5,440 nt of DNA from CAYNGH01 sp964396845 (GCA_964396845.1 CAYNGH010000200.1:1-5440), one strand, 5' to 3'. Positions 1 through 5,430 are shown, counted from the first letter of the stretch. Notes: generated by a model from the letters alone, not told the origin. Numbers and translations are program-made.

Positions 1-137
1 CAGCCCGGCGGGGAGGATCATTCTGCCAGATTTTTGAGGAAATTGAAAACACTGGCTGTTAAGTAAGTTTGATCTTGAGCTTGGTAAAAGAAATCAAAAC
101 CTGACAATGCCAAACAACGCCCACCAACACATAACCA
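1..137. other. left edge, no supported gene
   Basis: No gene is supported here. Two overlapping plus-strand frames are open from the window edge: one ends at a TAA at 64-66 (21 codons) and one at a TAA at 60-62 (19 codons). Either could be the 3' end of a gene that starts outside the window, but nothing in 19-21 residues lets me choose. No terminator hairpin follows either stop. A minus-strand ATG at 19-21 has no ribosome binding site. The stretch from about 67 to 137 is A/C-rich, shows no promoter or hairpin I can defend, and leads into the tandem repeat. Confidence 0.3.
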
Positions 138-186
138 ACGGCCCGATTATTGAATCTCACCGATCATGACAATCACGACTCATGTT

Positions 187-222
187 CCCCCATTCCAAAT
201 GGGGGCACTTCTAAAGTGCCCC
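187..222. repeat. paired hairpins of repeat unit 1
   Basis: CCCCCATT (187-194), loop CCA, then AATGGGGG (198-205) forms a perfect 8-bp stem. GGGGCACTT (202-210), loop CTA, then AAGTGCCCC (214-222) forms a perfect 9-bp stem. The four Gs at 202-205 belong to both stems, so the two full hairpins cannot form together in one strand. Confidence 0.8.
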
Positions 223-274
223 ACGGCCCGATGACTGTATCTCACCGATCATGACAATCCCGACTCTTTTTTTC

Positions 275-341
275 CCCATTTTCTAAAAATGGGTCCCGAC
301 TCATATTCCCCGATTCTAAATCGGGCACTTCTAAAGTGCCC
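275..341. repeat. three CTA-loop hairpins of repeat unit 2
   Basis: Three perfect inverted repeats have a three-base CTA loop: CCCATTTT/AAAATGGG at 275-293, CCCGATT/AATCGGG at 309-325 and GGGCACTT/AAGTGCCC at 323-341. The last two share the GGG at 323-325. All have the core TTCTAAA, with arms that differ but remain complementary. The same set recurs 120 bp later at 395-413, 429-445 and 443-459, where the last right arm is cut short to AAGTGC. Confidence 0.8.
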
Positions 342-495
342 CACGGCCCGATGACTGTATCTCACCGATCATGACAATCCCGACTCTTTTTTTCCCCATT
401 TTCTAAAAATGGGTCCCGACTCATATTCCCCGATTCTAAATCGGGCACTTCTAAAGTGCTATAAAGAACTTCAACCAGGGCTTCGCCAGTTATAA

Positions 496-525
496 ATCAA
501 AAAGCCGGTGGGGGCCGGCTTTAAA
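496..525 (-). terminator. Rho-independent terminator of the C11 peptidase gene
   Basis: Read on the minus strand, AAAGCCGG and CCGGCTTT form an 8-bp GC-rich stem around a six-base loop (501-522). The stem runs into TTTTTGATTT. It starts 21 bases past the TAA of the peptidase gene at 544-546, the expected place. On the plus strand the tail is only TTTAAATT, so leftward termination is favoured. Confidence 0.8.
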
Positions 526-543
526 TTATCACAATACTGGTTT

Positions 544-1899
544 TTATGTGCCGAATTTTTCCACAACCTTCCCCCATCCTGTATCTTCTGAAAGGGAGAT
601 TTTGTTGTAATAGTCGGCAAATCCCTCAGCTTCCGATGTGGGGGCATAAATGGACATACCCTTTGATTGATCCAAGCCGTACTTTTTGCGGTGCATCTCA
701 AAGATCACTGCTTTTTCCGAGGTGAACCGGGCCAGATTCAGGGCAGACTTCTTGAGTTCAATATCTCCAATGTTATCGTCGGTGATAATATGAAGGGCAA
801 CCGACGCCACATCCCGCAGTTGATCCATGGGTTTGGTGTTGATGTTCCCGCCATTGGAGGCGCTGGCGATGATATGACGCTGGCAGTAATGCTGGGCTTT
901 GCGGAAACATGATCGAATCCGGTAATCCGGCTCGGTGGTGGAAAGAAGCCGGTGGGAGAAGTCCTTGAGCTTGTCGGCAAATTCCGGCATCCGGCGAAGA
1001 TCGATAATGGAGCTGGTCAATAGACGGTTGTTGTATTGGGATTTGACAATAGCTTCCAGGGCATCTCCCACAGAAAGCCCTTGGCCTCCGGCTTTTTCTT
1101 TCATTTCGTTGCCGAACTTCTCATAATCCCAGTTTCCCGCAATCACCACTTCCTGGGAAGCGATCATGAAATTTGCCGCGTCCTTTGCGCTGTAGGCAGT
1201 TTCCGCGGTGGCCATAAGACAGCTGTCAAAACCCAAAACATCAATCTTTCTGCCGGCTTCTTTTGTTGCAACTTTAACTGCCGATTCAAACTCAGGAGTT
1301 GACATGAAATCTTTTGATAATTCATCGGGCATCGACCCCACGAATCCCATGCCATGGCCGTTCATGATAAGGGCATATCGTTCCGCAGGGAATTTTTTCA
1401 TGCCCCAGGTGATGAAATCCTTGAGGCTCTGGGGATGAGCCATATTAGTTGGCCCTAAGTTATCCATCACTTCACTGTTATTCTTCAGTCCCATCCATGA
1501 AGGCTTCTTCAGATGAACCCGCTGGGCTTCGCCCTTCTTGCTCATCCGGGCAATCTGGGCAACAAAGTTGATGTTACCGTCACTGCCGGCCTTTTCCAGG
1601 GAAGCCATGTTCTTCTCCATGTCCTTCTCAAGATCCCCGTTGCCGTTGAAGTAAACCATCACCGTCCATTTTGCCGGAATGGGAGAGGATTCATCTTTGC
1701 TTCCCTGGACAGACTTGAAGAGATCCCCTCCGCTACCGGGGATGTTTAAAGCTTCAACATCGCTGTCTTCTTTTTTGAACCTGTCATCGGGTTCCGCCTG
1801 ACGGATATTCTGGCTTTTCTGCTGAAAAACTTCAGGATCCAGCTCCCGGAAGGATTTAATTTTAGGGTCATTGTTAATGCCCGAAGGGTTTATATTCAT
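544..1899 (-). CDS. clostripain-like cysteine peptidase, family C11
   Basis: A family C11 peptidase, clan CD with a caspase-like fold, expected to cleave after Arg or Lys. Counting from the ATG at 1899 (451 residues), the domain opens at WTVMVYFNGNGDLE (78-91). The catalytic His is H182 in NGHG and the catalytic Cys is C227 in GFDSCLM, with D225 matching the acidic S1-pocket residue of the family. GMSIYAP (414-420) is a typical C-terminal block. K196 lies 14 residues after the His, the spacing of the self-cleavage Lys in the Parabacteroides enzyme PmC11, so self-activation is possible. Residues 1-77 are hydrophilic and probably disordered. There is no signal peptide or membrane segment, unlike secreted clostripain, so its location is unclear. 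A GTG at 1908 would add three residues. I prefer the ATG because GAGG lies 10 bases upstream and the predicted transcript starts near 1917. Confidence 0.92.
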   Translation of the reverse strand: MNINPSGINNDPKIKSFRELDPEVFQQKSQNIRQAEPDDRFKKEDSDVEALNIPGSGGDLFKSVQGSKDESSPIPAKWTVMVYFNGNGDLEKDMEKNMASLEKAGSDGNINFVAQIARMSKKGEAQRVHLKKPSWMGLKNNSEVMDNLGPTNMAHPQSLKDFITWGMKKFPAERYALIMNGHGMGFVGSMPDELSKDFMSTPEFESAVKVATKEAGRKIDVLGFDSCLMATAETAYSAKDAANFMIASQEVVIAGNWDYEKFGNEMKEKAGGQGLSVGDALEAIVKSQYNNRLLTSSIIDLRRMPEFADKLKDFSHRLLSTTEPDYRIRSCFRKAQHYCQRHIIASASNGGNINTKPMDQLRDVASVALHIITDDNIGDIELKKSALNLARFTSEKAVIFEMHRKKYGLDQSKGMSIYAPTSEAEGFADYYNKISLSEDTGWGKVVEKFGT

Positions 1900-1923
1900 G
1901 TTAAACACGCCTCACTACCCTTC

Positions 1924-1953
1924 ATGATAGTGTCCCGGCAGGTTAACAGTCAA
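1924..1953 (-). promoter_or_regulatory. promoter of the C11 peptidase gene
   Basis: On the minus strand, TTGACT (1948-1953) and TATCAT (1924-1929) are separated by 18 bases, close to the sigma-70/SigA consensus. Transcription would start near 1917, leaving about 18 untranslated bases before the ATG at 1899. The GAGG at 1910-1913 lies within that leader. Confidence 0.55.
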
Positions 1954-1988
1954 CAAAAAAAGATTAAATATATGTTAATTTTGATAAA
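1941..1988 (-). promoter_or_regulatory. degenerate direct-repeat boxes over the peptidase promoter
   Basis: Reading leftward on the minus strand, hexamers TTTATC (1983-1988), TTAACA (1973-1978), TTAATC (1962-1967), TTGTTG (1951-1956) and TTAACC (1941-1946) start 10, 11, 11 and 10 bases apart. This resembles a degenerate form of the TTAACA array upstream of the gene at 4623. The boxes overlap the -35 element. Only TTAACA and TTAACC are good matches, and the region is AT-rich, so chance is possible. Confidence 0.3.
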
Positions 1989-2010
1989 CATCACGGCGCG
2001 AAGGTTAAAT
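1981..2010 (+). promoter_or_regulatory. possible promoter of the homocysteine operon
   Basis: TTGATA (1981-1986) is followed after 18 bases by TTAAAT (2005-2010), a fair -35 and a weak -10. Transcription would start near 2017, about 19 bases before the first ATG. No SAM riboswitch, T-box or other leader RNA can fit in so short a leader. An alternative using TTAACA at 1943-1948 with the AT-rich stretch near 1968 cannot be ruled out. Confidence 0.3.
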
Positions 2011-2035
2011 TCTTATCCGAATCGAAAAAACAATA

Positions 2036-2749
2036 ATGGACAGATTCTACCGGGAGCAGTTCAAAAAGGACGGCCTGCATTCGTTCCAGGTGATGATGGG
2101 CGAGAGTGATCTTTTTTTTGTCTGTGACCAGGATATCCGGGACAGTGCCACTCTGTGCCTCAAAGATGTCCGCAGAACCATCGAACAATACTGTGCCGAT
2201 CACCGGGATTTCAAAGAATCTCTCAGCCCCGTGGAGGCGGGCCCCGGCGCAGACCCTGTGATTCACAGGATGGCTCAGGCGGGGAGAGCTTATGATGTTG
2301 GCCCTATGGCTTCAGTTGCCGGAGCGGTGGCATCATATGTCGGAGAGATATTATCCCCCCGGTGCAGTCATCTGATCATAGAAAACGGCGGAGATATATT
2401 CATCAAGTCTTCCCGGCCCGTCACCCTGGAAATTTTTACCGGACTTGATTCGCCCTTTGCGGGAAAAATTCGCTTTGTGGTGGAATCCCGTGGAGAACCT
2501 CTGGGGGTATGCACATCCAGCGGAAGAATCGGCCATTCTCTTTCCTTCGGGAATGCCGATGCAGTGGTGGCCATTGCCGATGACCCCGTGCTGGCGGATG
2601 CCGGGGCAACATCAATTGCAAACAAGGTTAAATCTACAATGGATATTGATGTTGTTCTGGAACAGGAATTAGAAAGGGGTTTATTGAAAGCATTGATAAT
2701 AGTTATCGACGACAGAATCGGAGCCTGGGGCGATATAAAATTTATTTAA
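2036..2749 (+). CDS. UPF0280 (COG2122) ApbE-like sulfide assimilation protein
   Basis: A 237-residue member of UPF0280/COG2122, a family distantly related to ApbE flavin transferases. The Methanosarcina member MA1715 supports efficient sulfide use in homocysteine synthesis; the chemistry is not settled. Family-like blocks are the start RFYRE (3-7), GPMASVAGAVA (89-99), ENGGDIFI (116-123), CTSSGRIGHSLSFG (159-172) and ADAVVAIADD (174-183) followed by ATSIAN (191-196). The length is normal for the family. There is no signal peptide, so it should be cytoplasmic. It is the first gene of the operon, 14 bases before the ferredoxin gene, which supports the sulfide role. The ATG at 2036 is the only standard start after an in-frame stop at 2006 that keeps the RFYRE block. 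Unlike its operon partners it has no clear Shine-Dalgarno sequence, only an A-rich stretch. Confidence 0.88.
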   Translation: MDRFYREQFKKDGLHSFQVMMGESDLFFVCDQDIRDSATLCLKDVRRTIEQYCADHRDFKESLSPVEAGPGADPVIHRMAQAGRAYDVGPMASVAGAVASYVGEILSPRCSHLIIENGGDIFIKSSRPVTLEIFTGLDSPFAGKIRFVVESRGEPLGVCTSSGRIGHSLSFGNADAVVAIADDPVLADAGATSIANKVKSTMDIDVVLEQELERGLLKALIIVIDDRIGAWGDIKFI

Positions 2750-2751
2750 AA

Positions 2752-2756
2752 GGGAG
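2752..2756 (+). promoter_or_regulatory. ribosome binding site of the NIL-ferredoxin gene
   Basis: GGGAG lies 7 bases before the ATG at 2764, within the 14-base gap after the UPF0280 stop. It fixes the start. Confidence 0.75.
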
Positions 2757-2763
2757 TGGTCAT

Positions 2764-3171
2764 ATGCAAAGGAGCGTCTATCTCTCCTTTAACAACCAGC
2801 TGGTGGACAAGCCCATAATATCGGACTTGGTGCGCCGTTATGATGTGAGCGTGAATATTTTAGAGGCCAGGATCAACCCCAACGAAGAAGGAAGCATGTT
2901 CATTCAGATTGAAGGCTCCGAGGAGAACCTGGACCGGGCTTTTGGATATCTTGTTTCATCGGGAGTCCGGGTAACGGTAAAACCCCGGCGACTGGTCTGG
3001 CACGAAGATATCTGTGCTTCCTGCGGGGCATGCCTTGCCCACTGCCTGCCCAAAGCCCTGGATATGGATCCGGAAACCGGCAAAGTGGAATATGACGAAG
3101 ACAAGTGCATCTCTTGCCTGCTTTGCATTCCCGTCTGCCCATATAATGCTGTAGAAGAAGCGTCCCTTTAG
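2764..3171 (+). CDS. NIL-domain 2[4Fe-4S] ferredoxin, iron-sulfur subunit of homocysteine synthesis
   Basis: A 135-residue electron-transfer partner of the DUF39 sulfurtransferase encoded next to it, homologous in layout to Methanosarcina MA1822. Residues 1 to about 75 form a NIL domain, the small fold also found at the C-terminus of methionine ABC transporter ATPases; the naming motif NIL is visible at 31-33. Two complete [4Fe-4S] motifs follow: C84, C87, C90, C94 and C115, C118, C121, C125, each CX2CX2CX3C. C125 is followed by Pro as in bacterial ferredoxins, while C94 is followed by Leu. The protein should be soluble and cytoplasmic and supply the electrons needed to turn aspartate semialdehyde and sulfide into homocysteine. 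Gaps of 14 and 15 bases to its neighbours indicate one transcript. The assignment rests on both domain content and neighbours. Confidence 0.92.
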   Translation: MQRSVYLSFNNQLVDKPIISDLVRRYDVSVNILEARINPNEEGSMFIQIEGSEENLDRAFGYLVSSGVRVTVKPRRLVWHEDICASCGACLAHCLPKALDMDPETGKVEYDEDKCISCLLCIPVCPYNAVEEASL

Positions 3172-3173
3172 AA

Positions 3174-3181
3174 AGGAGGAG
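3174..3181 (+). promoter_or_regulatory. strong ribosome binding site of the DUF39 gene
   Basis: AGGAGGAG contains the full GGAGG core (3175-3179), 7 bases before the GTG at 3187, and fits in the 15-base gap after the ferredoxin stop. It supports GTG as the start. Confidence 0.85.
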
Positions 3182-3186
3182 ATCCC

Positions 3187-4386
3187 GTGGCCAAAACATT
3201 TGAAGAGATAAATGAAAAAATACGAAACCGCAAGGCTGTGGTGGTGACTGCGGAAGAGATGACCCGGCTGGTGAAGGAAAAAGGCCCAAAAGAAGCCTCC
3301 CGGGAAGTTGACGTGGTAACCACCGGCACCTTTGCACCCATGTGCTCTTCGGGAGCCATGATTAATGTGGGGCATTCAGTCCCCAAGATGAAAATCACCA
3401 GGGCCAGCCTTAACGGTGTAGCAGCATATGGAGGACTGGCTGCGGTGGATCTTTATATCGGAGCGACGGAAGTTGCCCGGGAGGATCCCTTGAACAAGGT
3501 TTTCCCCGGCAAGTTTAAATACGGCGGGGGCCATGTGATTCAGGACCTGGTGGAGGGCAAAGACATCGAGATGGAGGCGGAAGCATACGGCACCGACTGT
3601 TACCCTCGGCGGGAGCTTAAAACCCTCATCAACATCAAGGATCTCAACAACGCCTTTCTTCTCAATCCCCGCAACGGCTACCAGAACTACAACGTGGCAG
3701 TCAACTGCCATTCCAGCCGTCCCCTGTACACTTACATGGGGATCCTGCGCCCCAACATGTCCAATGCCAATTACTGCAGTGCCGGGCTTCTCAGCCCCCT
3801 CCTCAATGATCCCCTCTACCGCACCATCGGTGTAGGAACCCGGATCTTCCTGGGGGGCGGTACCGGCTATGTTTATTATTACGGCACCCAGCACGATCCC
3901 AACTGCCCCCGCACCGAGAAAGGCATCCCTCGGGGAGGCGCGGGAACCATTGCAGTCACCGGTGATCTGAAGGGGATGAATTCCTCTTATATCCGGGGAG
4001 TATCCATGACCGGCTATGGGGTGTCACTGGCCTTGGGGATCGGAGTGCCCATACCAGTGCTGGACGAGGAAATGGCAAAGTTCACCGGTGTTTCCAATGA
4101 AGACATCTATGCTCCGGTAATGGATTACAGCGATGACTATCCCAACGCCAAGGGAGAACCCCTGGCCTATGTGACCTATGCCCAGCTTCGAAGCGGTTCC
4201 ATCGAGGTGAAAGGCAAGACCGTGGAAACTGCTTCTCTTTCTTCTCTGGCAAAGGCCCGGGAGATAGCTCATACTTTGAAGGAATGGATAATCAATGGGA
4301 ATTTTGAGCTGGGAAAACCCACCTGGCCCCTGCCATCGGAAGGCTCCCATGTGTTATGCAATAAAATGAAATACCGTCCCCTGTAA
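3187..4386 (+). CDS. L-aspartate semialdehyde sulfurtransferase (DUF39, homocysteine biosynthesis)
   Basis: A 399-residue DUF39-family protein. The family member MA1821 of Methanosarcina makes L-homocysteine from L-aspartate 4-semialdehyde and sulfide, with reducing power from the NIL-ferredoxin partner. This provides the methionine precursor without homoserine acylation. Cysteines are C53 (in APMCSSGAM), C138 (in YGTDCYP), C174, C197, C240 and C391. By position, C53 and C138 are the likely equivalents of the catalytic cysteines of MA1821, which may carry a persulfide. Glycine-rich segments include GGLAAVDLYIGATE (82-95) and FLGGGTGYVYYYG (221-233). It lacks the C-terminal CBS pair of the archaeal protein, so it is the short form. 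There is no signal peptide. The GTG start is set by a strong ribosome binding site. It is the last gene of the operon; no terminator is visible after its TAA. Confidence 0.93.
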   Translation: MAKTFEEINEKIRNRKAVVVTAEEMTRLVKEKGPKEASREVDVVTTGTFAPMCSSGAMINVGHSVPKMKITRASLNGVAAYGGLAAVDLYIGATEVAREDPLNKVFPGKFKYGGGHVIQDLVEGKDIEMEAEAYGTDCYPRRELKTLINIKDLNNAFLLNPRNGYQNYNVAVNCHSSRPLYTYMGILRPNMSNANYCSAGLLSPLLNDPLYRTIGVGTRIFLGGGTGYVYYYGTQHDPNCPRTEKGIPRGGAGTIAVTGDLKGMNSSYIRGVSMTGYGVSLALGIGVPIPVLDEEMAKFTGVSNEDIYAPVMDYSDDYPNAKGEPLAYVTYAQLRSGSIEVKGKTVETASLSSLAKAREIAHTLKEWIINGNFELGKPTWPLPSEGSHVLCNKMKYRPL

Positions 4387-4433
4387 ATTTCGAGAACCGA
4401 GGGTATATCCAGAATAGATTCAACCTGGTGCAT

Positions 4434-4493
4434 GTTAACACTTCATTAACATGGTGTTAACATCTGGTTAACAATCGTTACCATATGTTTACA
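4434..4493 (+). promoter_or_regulatory. six phased TTAACA boxes, PhoP-box-like array
   Basis: Heptamers GTTAACA (4434), ATTAACA (4445), GTTAACA (4456), GTTAACA (4467), GTTACCA (4477) and GTTTACA (4487) start 11, 11, 11, 10 and 10 bases apart, so all face one side of the helix. Tandem TTAACA hexamers at about 11 bp are the known pattern of Bacillus PhoP sites; other OmpR-family regulators also bind phased direct repeats. The array ends 9 bases before the -35 of the next gene, a position suited to activation. Because GTTAAC is its own reverse complement, small inverted repeats such as CATGTTAA/TTAACATG (4431-4453) arise as a side effect. The regulator itself is not in the window. Confidence 0.7.
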
Positions 4494-4502
4494 ACAGCAC
4501 CG

Positions 4503-4531
4503 TTGATAAATCAGCTCTGATAGAGGATAAT
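4503..4531 (+). promoter_or_regulatory. promoter of the orphan gene at 4623
   Basis: TTGATA (4503-4508) and GATAAT (4526-4531) are separated by exactly 17 bases, each one base from consensus. Transcription should start near 4538, giving a leader of about 85 bases. The box array lies just upstream, at roughly -104 to -45. Confidence 0.65.
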
Positions 4532-4540
4532 TAACTTAGG

Positions 4541-4597
4541 CAGGTTTAATCTCCAGTCCATTGTCTGGAAAGGTTAAACTTCCTGGGGTTAAACCTG
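4541..4597 (+). promoter_or_regulatory. structured 5' leader with 9-bp inverted repeat
   Basis: CAGGTTTAA (4541-4549) and TTAAACCTG (4589-4597) are perfect inverted copies. They enclose a smaller stem, TCCAG/CTGGA (4552-4556 and 4565-4569). The structure would begin a few bases after the predicted transcription start and end about 13 bases before the ribosome binding site. GGTTAAAC occurs at 4572 and 4587, so DNA binding by a protein is an alternative to an RNA fold. It matches no riboswitch class I recognise. Confidence 0.45.
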
Positions 4598-4609
4598 AAG
4601 CGGTCTTCC

Positions 4610-4615
4610 AAGGAG
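4610..4615 (+). promoter_or_regulatory. ribosome binding site of the orphan gene
   Basis: AAGGAG lies 7 bases before the ATG at 4623. The context GGAGTGATCATATG closely matches GGAGTGGTCATATG before the ferredoxin gene. Confidence 0.8.
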
Positions 4616-4622
4616 TGATCAT

Positions 4623-5267
4623 ATGAGCGACAATATTATCAACGGACTCAACGAAATTGGGAAAGATAAAAAGATACAACAGCTTTCCCATCTGATGCCC
4701 CATGGTATCTCTCAGCAGTTCAAACAGCCACCGATCCCTATTCACCAGGCAATCCGGGGCGATCATGTGAACATTTCTGATGAAGTCAAGGAAAATGAAA
4801 AAACAAGCTCCATCAACATTGATGCCTTGAAGGACAGCATATCATCCATAAAGCAACAACTCAATACAGGATTATCAAATAAAGATGCCACACCGGGACT
4901 GGTCAACGACGCATTTTCCGTTCAAATGGAACGCAATGGCCTTCAGGGAGCCAAGGCTCCGGTCAAAAATCTTGGAATGAAACCGGGAATGCACAATGGC
5001 TCGGTTATCGGCAACAAGGGGATTCAAGAAGGCCCTGAACCAGGAATGAAGGGTGGGGCAGTCTATTCTTCCCGCCGTAGCAACACCTTAGGTTATCAGC
5101 CGGGAGGAGGGCTGGCCTCTCCCAATATGATAAAGATGCAGACTGACTATGCGGGAGCCTTGAAAGAAGGAGCCCACATATCCCCCGAGGGAGAGGGCAT
5201 GGTTTTGCAAAACATGGCCAACGCCGGCATAAACGCCCACCCCATCCGTGCAATGCTGGGCCTCTGA
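4623..5267 (+). CDS. hypothetical protein, Gly/Met/Asn-rich, no known family
   Basis: A 214-residue protein I do not recognise. It is hydrophilic, with no signal peptide, membrane segment or cysteine. Residues 1-60 are mixed polar with a Pro-rich patch (QPPIPIHQ, 35-42). Residues 62-83 could form a short amphipathic helix. From about 102 the sequence is rich in Gly, Met, Asn and Pro, with related pieces GMKPGM (118-123) and PGMKGG (140-145) and a dibasic RR at 151-152, suggesting disorder or a structural role. It is clearly a real gene: it has a good ribosome binding site, a near-consensus promoter, a regulatory array upstream and a terminator 32 bases after the stop. It stands alone, not in the homocysteine operon. 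A stress or phosphate-starvation product, or a substrate of the nearby peptidase, are guesses only. Confidence 0.8.
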   Translation: MSDNIINGLNEIGKDKKIQQLSHLMPHGISQQFKQPPIPIHQAIRGDHVNISDEVKENEKTSSINIDALKDSISSIKQQLNTGLSNKDATPGLVNDAFSVQMERNGLQGAKAPVKNLGMKPGMHNGSVIGNKGIQEGPEPGMKGGAVYSSRRSNTLGYQPGGGLASPNMIKMQTDYAGALKEGAHISPEGEGMVLQNMANAGINAHPIRAMLGL

Positions 5268-5298
5268 CCACAAAAAGTTTAAAATATATACTCACATG

Positions 5299-5332
5299 AT
5301 TCCCTGCATAATAAATGCCGGGAATTTTTTTT
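5299..5332 (+). terminator. Rho-independent terminator of the orphan gene
   Basis: ATTCCCTGCAT (5299-5309) and ATGCCGGGAAT (5315-5325) pair over 11 positions with a single T/C mismatch around the loop AATAA. Eight Ts follow at 5325-5332. It lies 32 bases after the TGA. Confidence 0.9.
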
Positions 5333-5398
5333 ATTACCGATTTGCATTTGCCTCATCAAAACAATACCCATTAGTGTTCCAATACTCTCTCCGAAACA

Positions 5399-5430
5399 GA
5401 AAGAGGGGCATTTTGCCCCTCTTTCCTTTT
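5399..5430. terminator. strong 12-bp hairpin, probable terminator
   Basis: GAAAGAGGGGCA (5399-5410) and TGCCCCTCTTTC (5414-5425) form a perfect 12-bp stem with a TTT loop, followed by CTTTT on the plus strand. On the minus strand the tail is TGTTTC, which is weaker. Since the gene at 4623 already has a terminator, this hairpin may serve a leftward gene beyond the right edge or act in both directions. The stretch 5333-5398 between the two hairpins shows no gene. Confidence 0.65.

Larger units (their letters stand above)
138..459. repeat. tandem repeat of 120 bp built from short hairpins
   Basis: Three head-to-tail units start with ACGGCCCGAT at 138, 223 and 343. The first is 85 bp and the others are 120 bp. 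The sequence from 203 to 459 repeats at exactly 120 bp with no mismatch that I can see, so the last duplication is probably recent. The short first unit lacks one internal subunit of about 35 bp that begins CCCGACTC and ends with a hairpin; the longer units have two such subunits in a row. Each full unit carries three hairpins with a CTA loop: CCCATTTT/AAAATGGG, CCCGATT/AATCGGG and GGGCACTT/AAGTGCCC. The array lies beyond the terminator of the C11 peptidase gene, in non-coding DNA. It has no CRISPR-like spacer structure. Confidence 0.9.

Noticed and set aside
1..66. 3' end of a plus-strand gene entering from the left
   Set aside because: Two frames are open from the edge (stops at 60-62 and 64-66), and neither short peptide has a recognisable motif, so I cannot say which, if either, is coding.
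138..459. CRISPR array
   Set aside because: The 120-bp units are duplicated whole, with no short constant repeats separated by unique spacers and no cas gene nearby.
1909..2035. SAM riboswitch or T-box controlling the homocysteine operon
   Set aside because: The region is only about 127 bases, shared by two divergent promoters, and shows none of the helices or the T-box sequence expected.
2956..3375. Minus-strand open frames of about 140 codons
   Set aside because: They are opposite the ferredoxin gene and the start of the DUF39 gene, and their composition follows from those codons.
3376..3894. Minus-strand open frame of 172 codons
   Set aside because: It lies wholly opposite the DUF39 gene, which has clear family motifs, a strong ribosome binding site and operon context; the frame has none of these.
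4431..4453. Terminator after the DUF39 gene (CATGTTAA/TTAACATG inverted repeat)
   Set aside because: The stem is AT-rich with no T tract, and it arises because the repeated box GTTAAC is palindromic. No convincing terminator is visible between the operon and the next gene.
4434..4493. Replication iterons
   Set aside because: Phased direct repeats can be iterons, but there is no replication initiator gene, the repeat is very short, and a near-consensus promoter follows directly, so a regulator site fits better.
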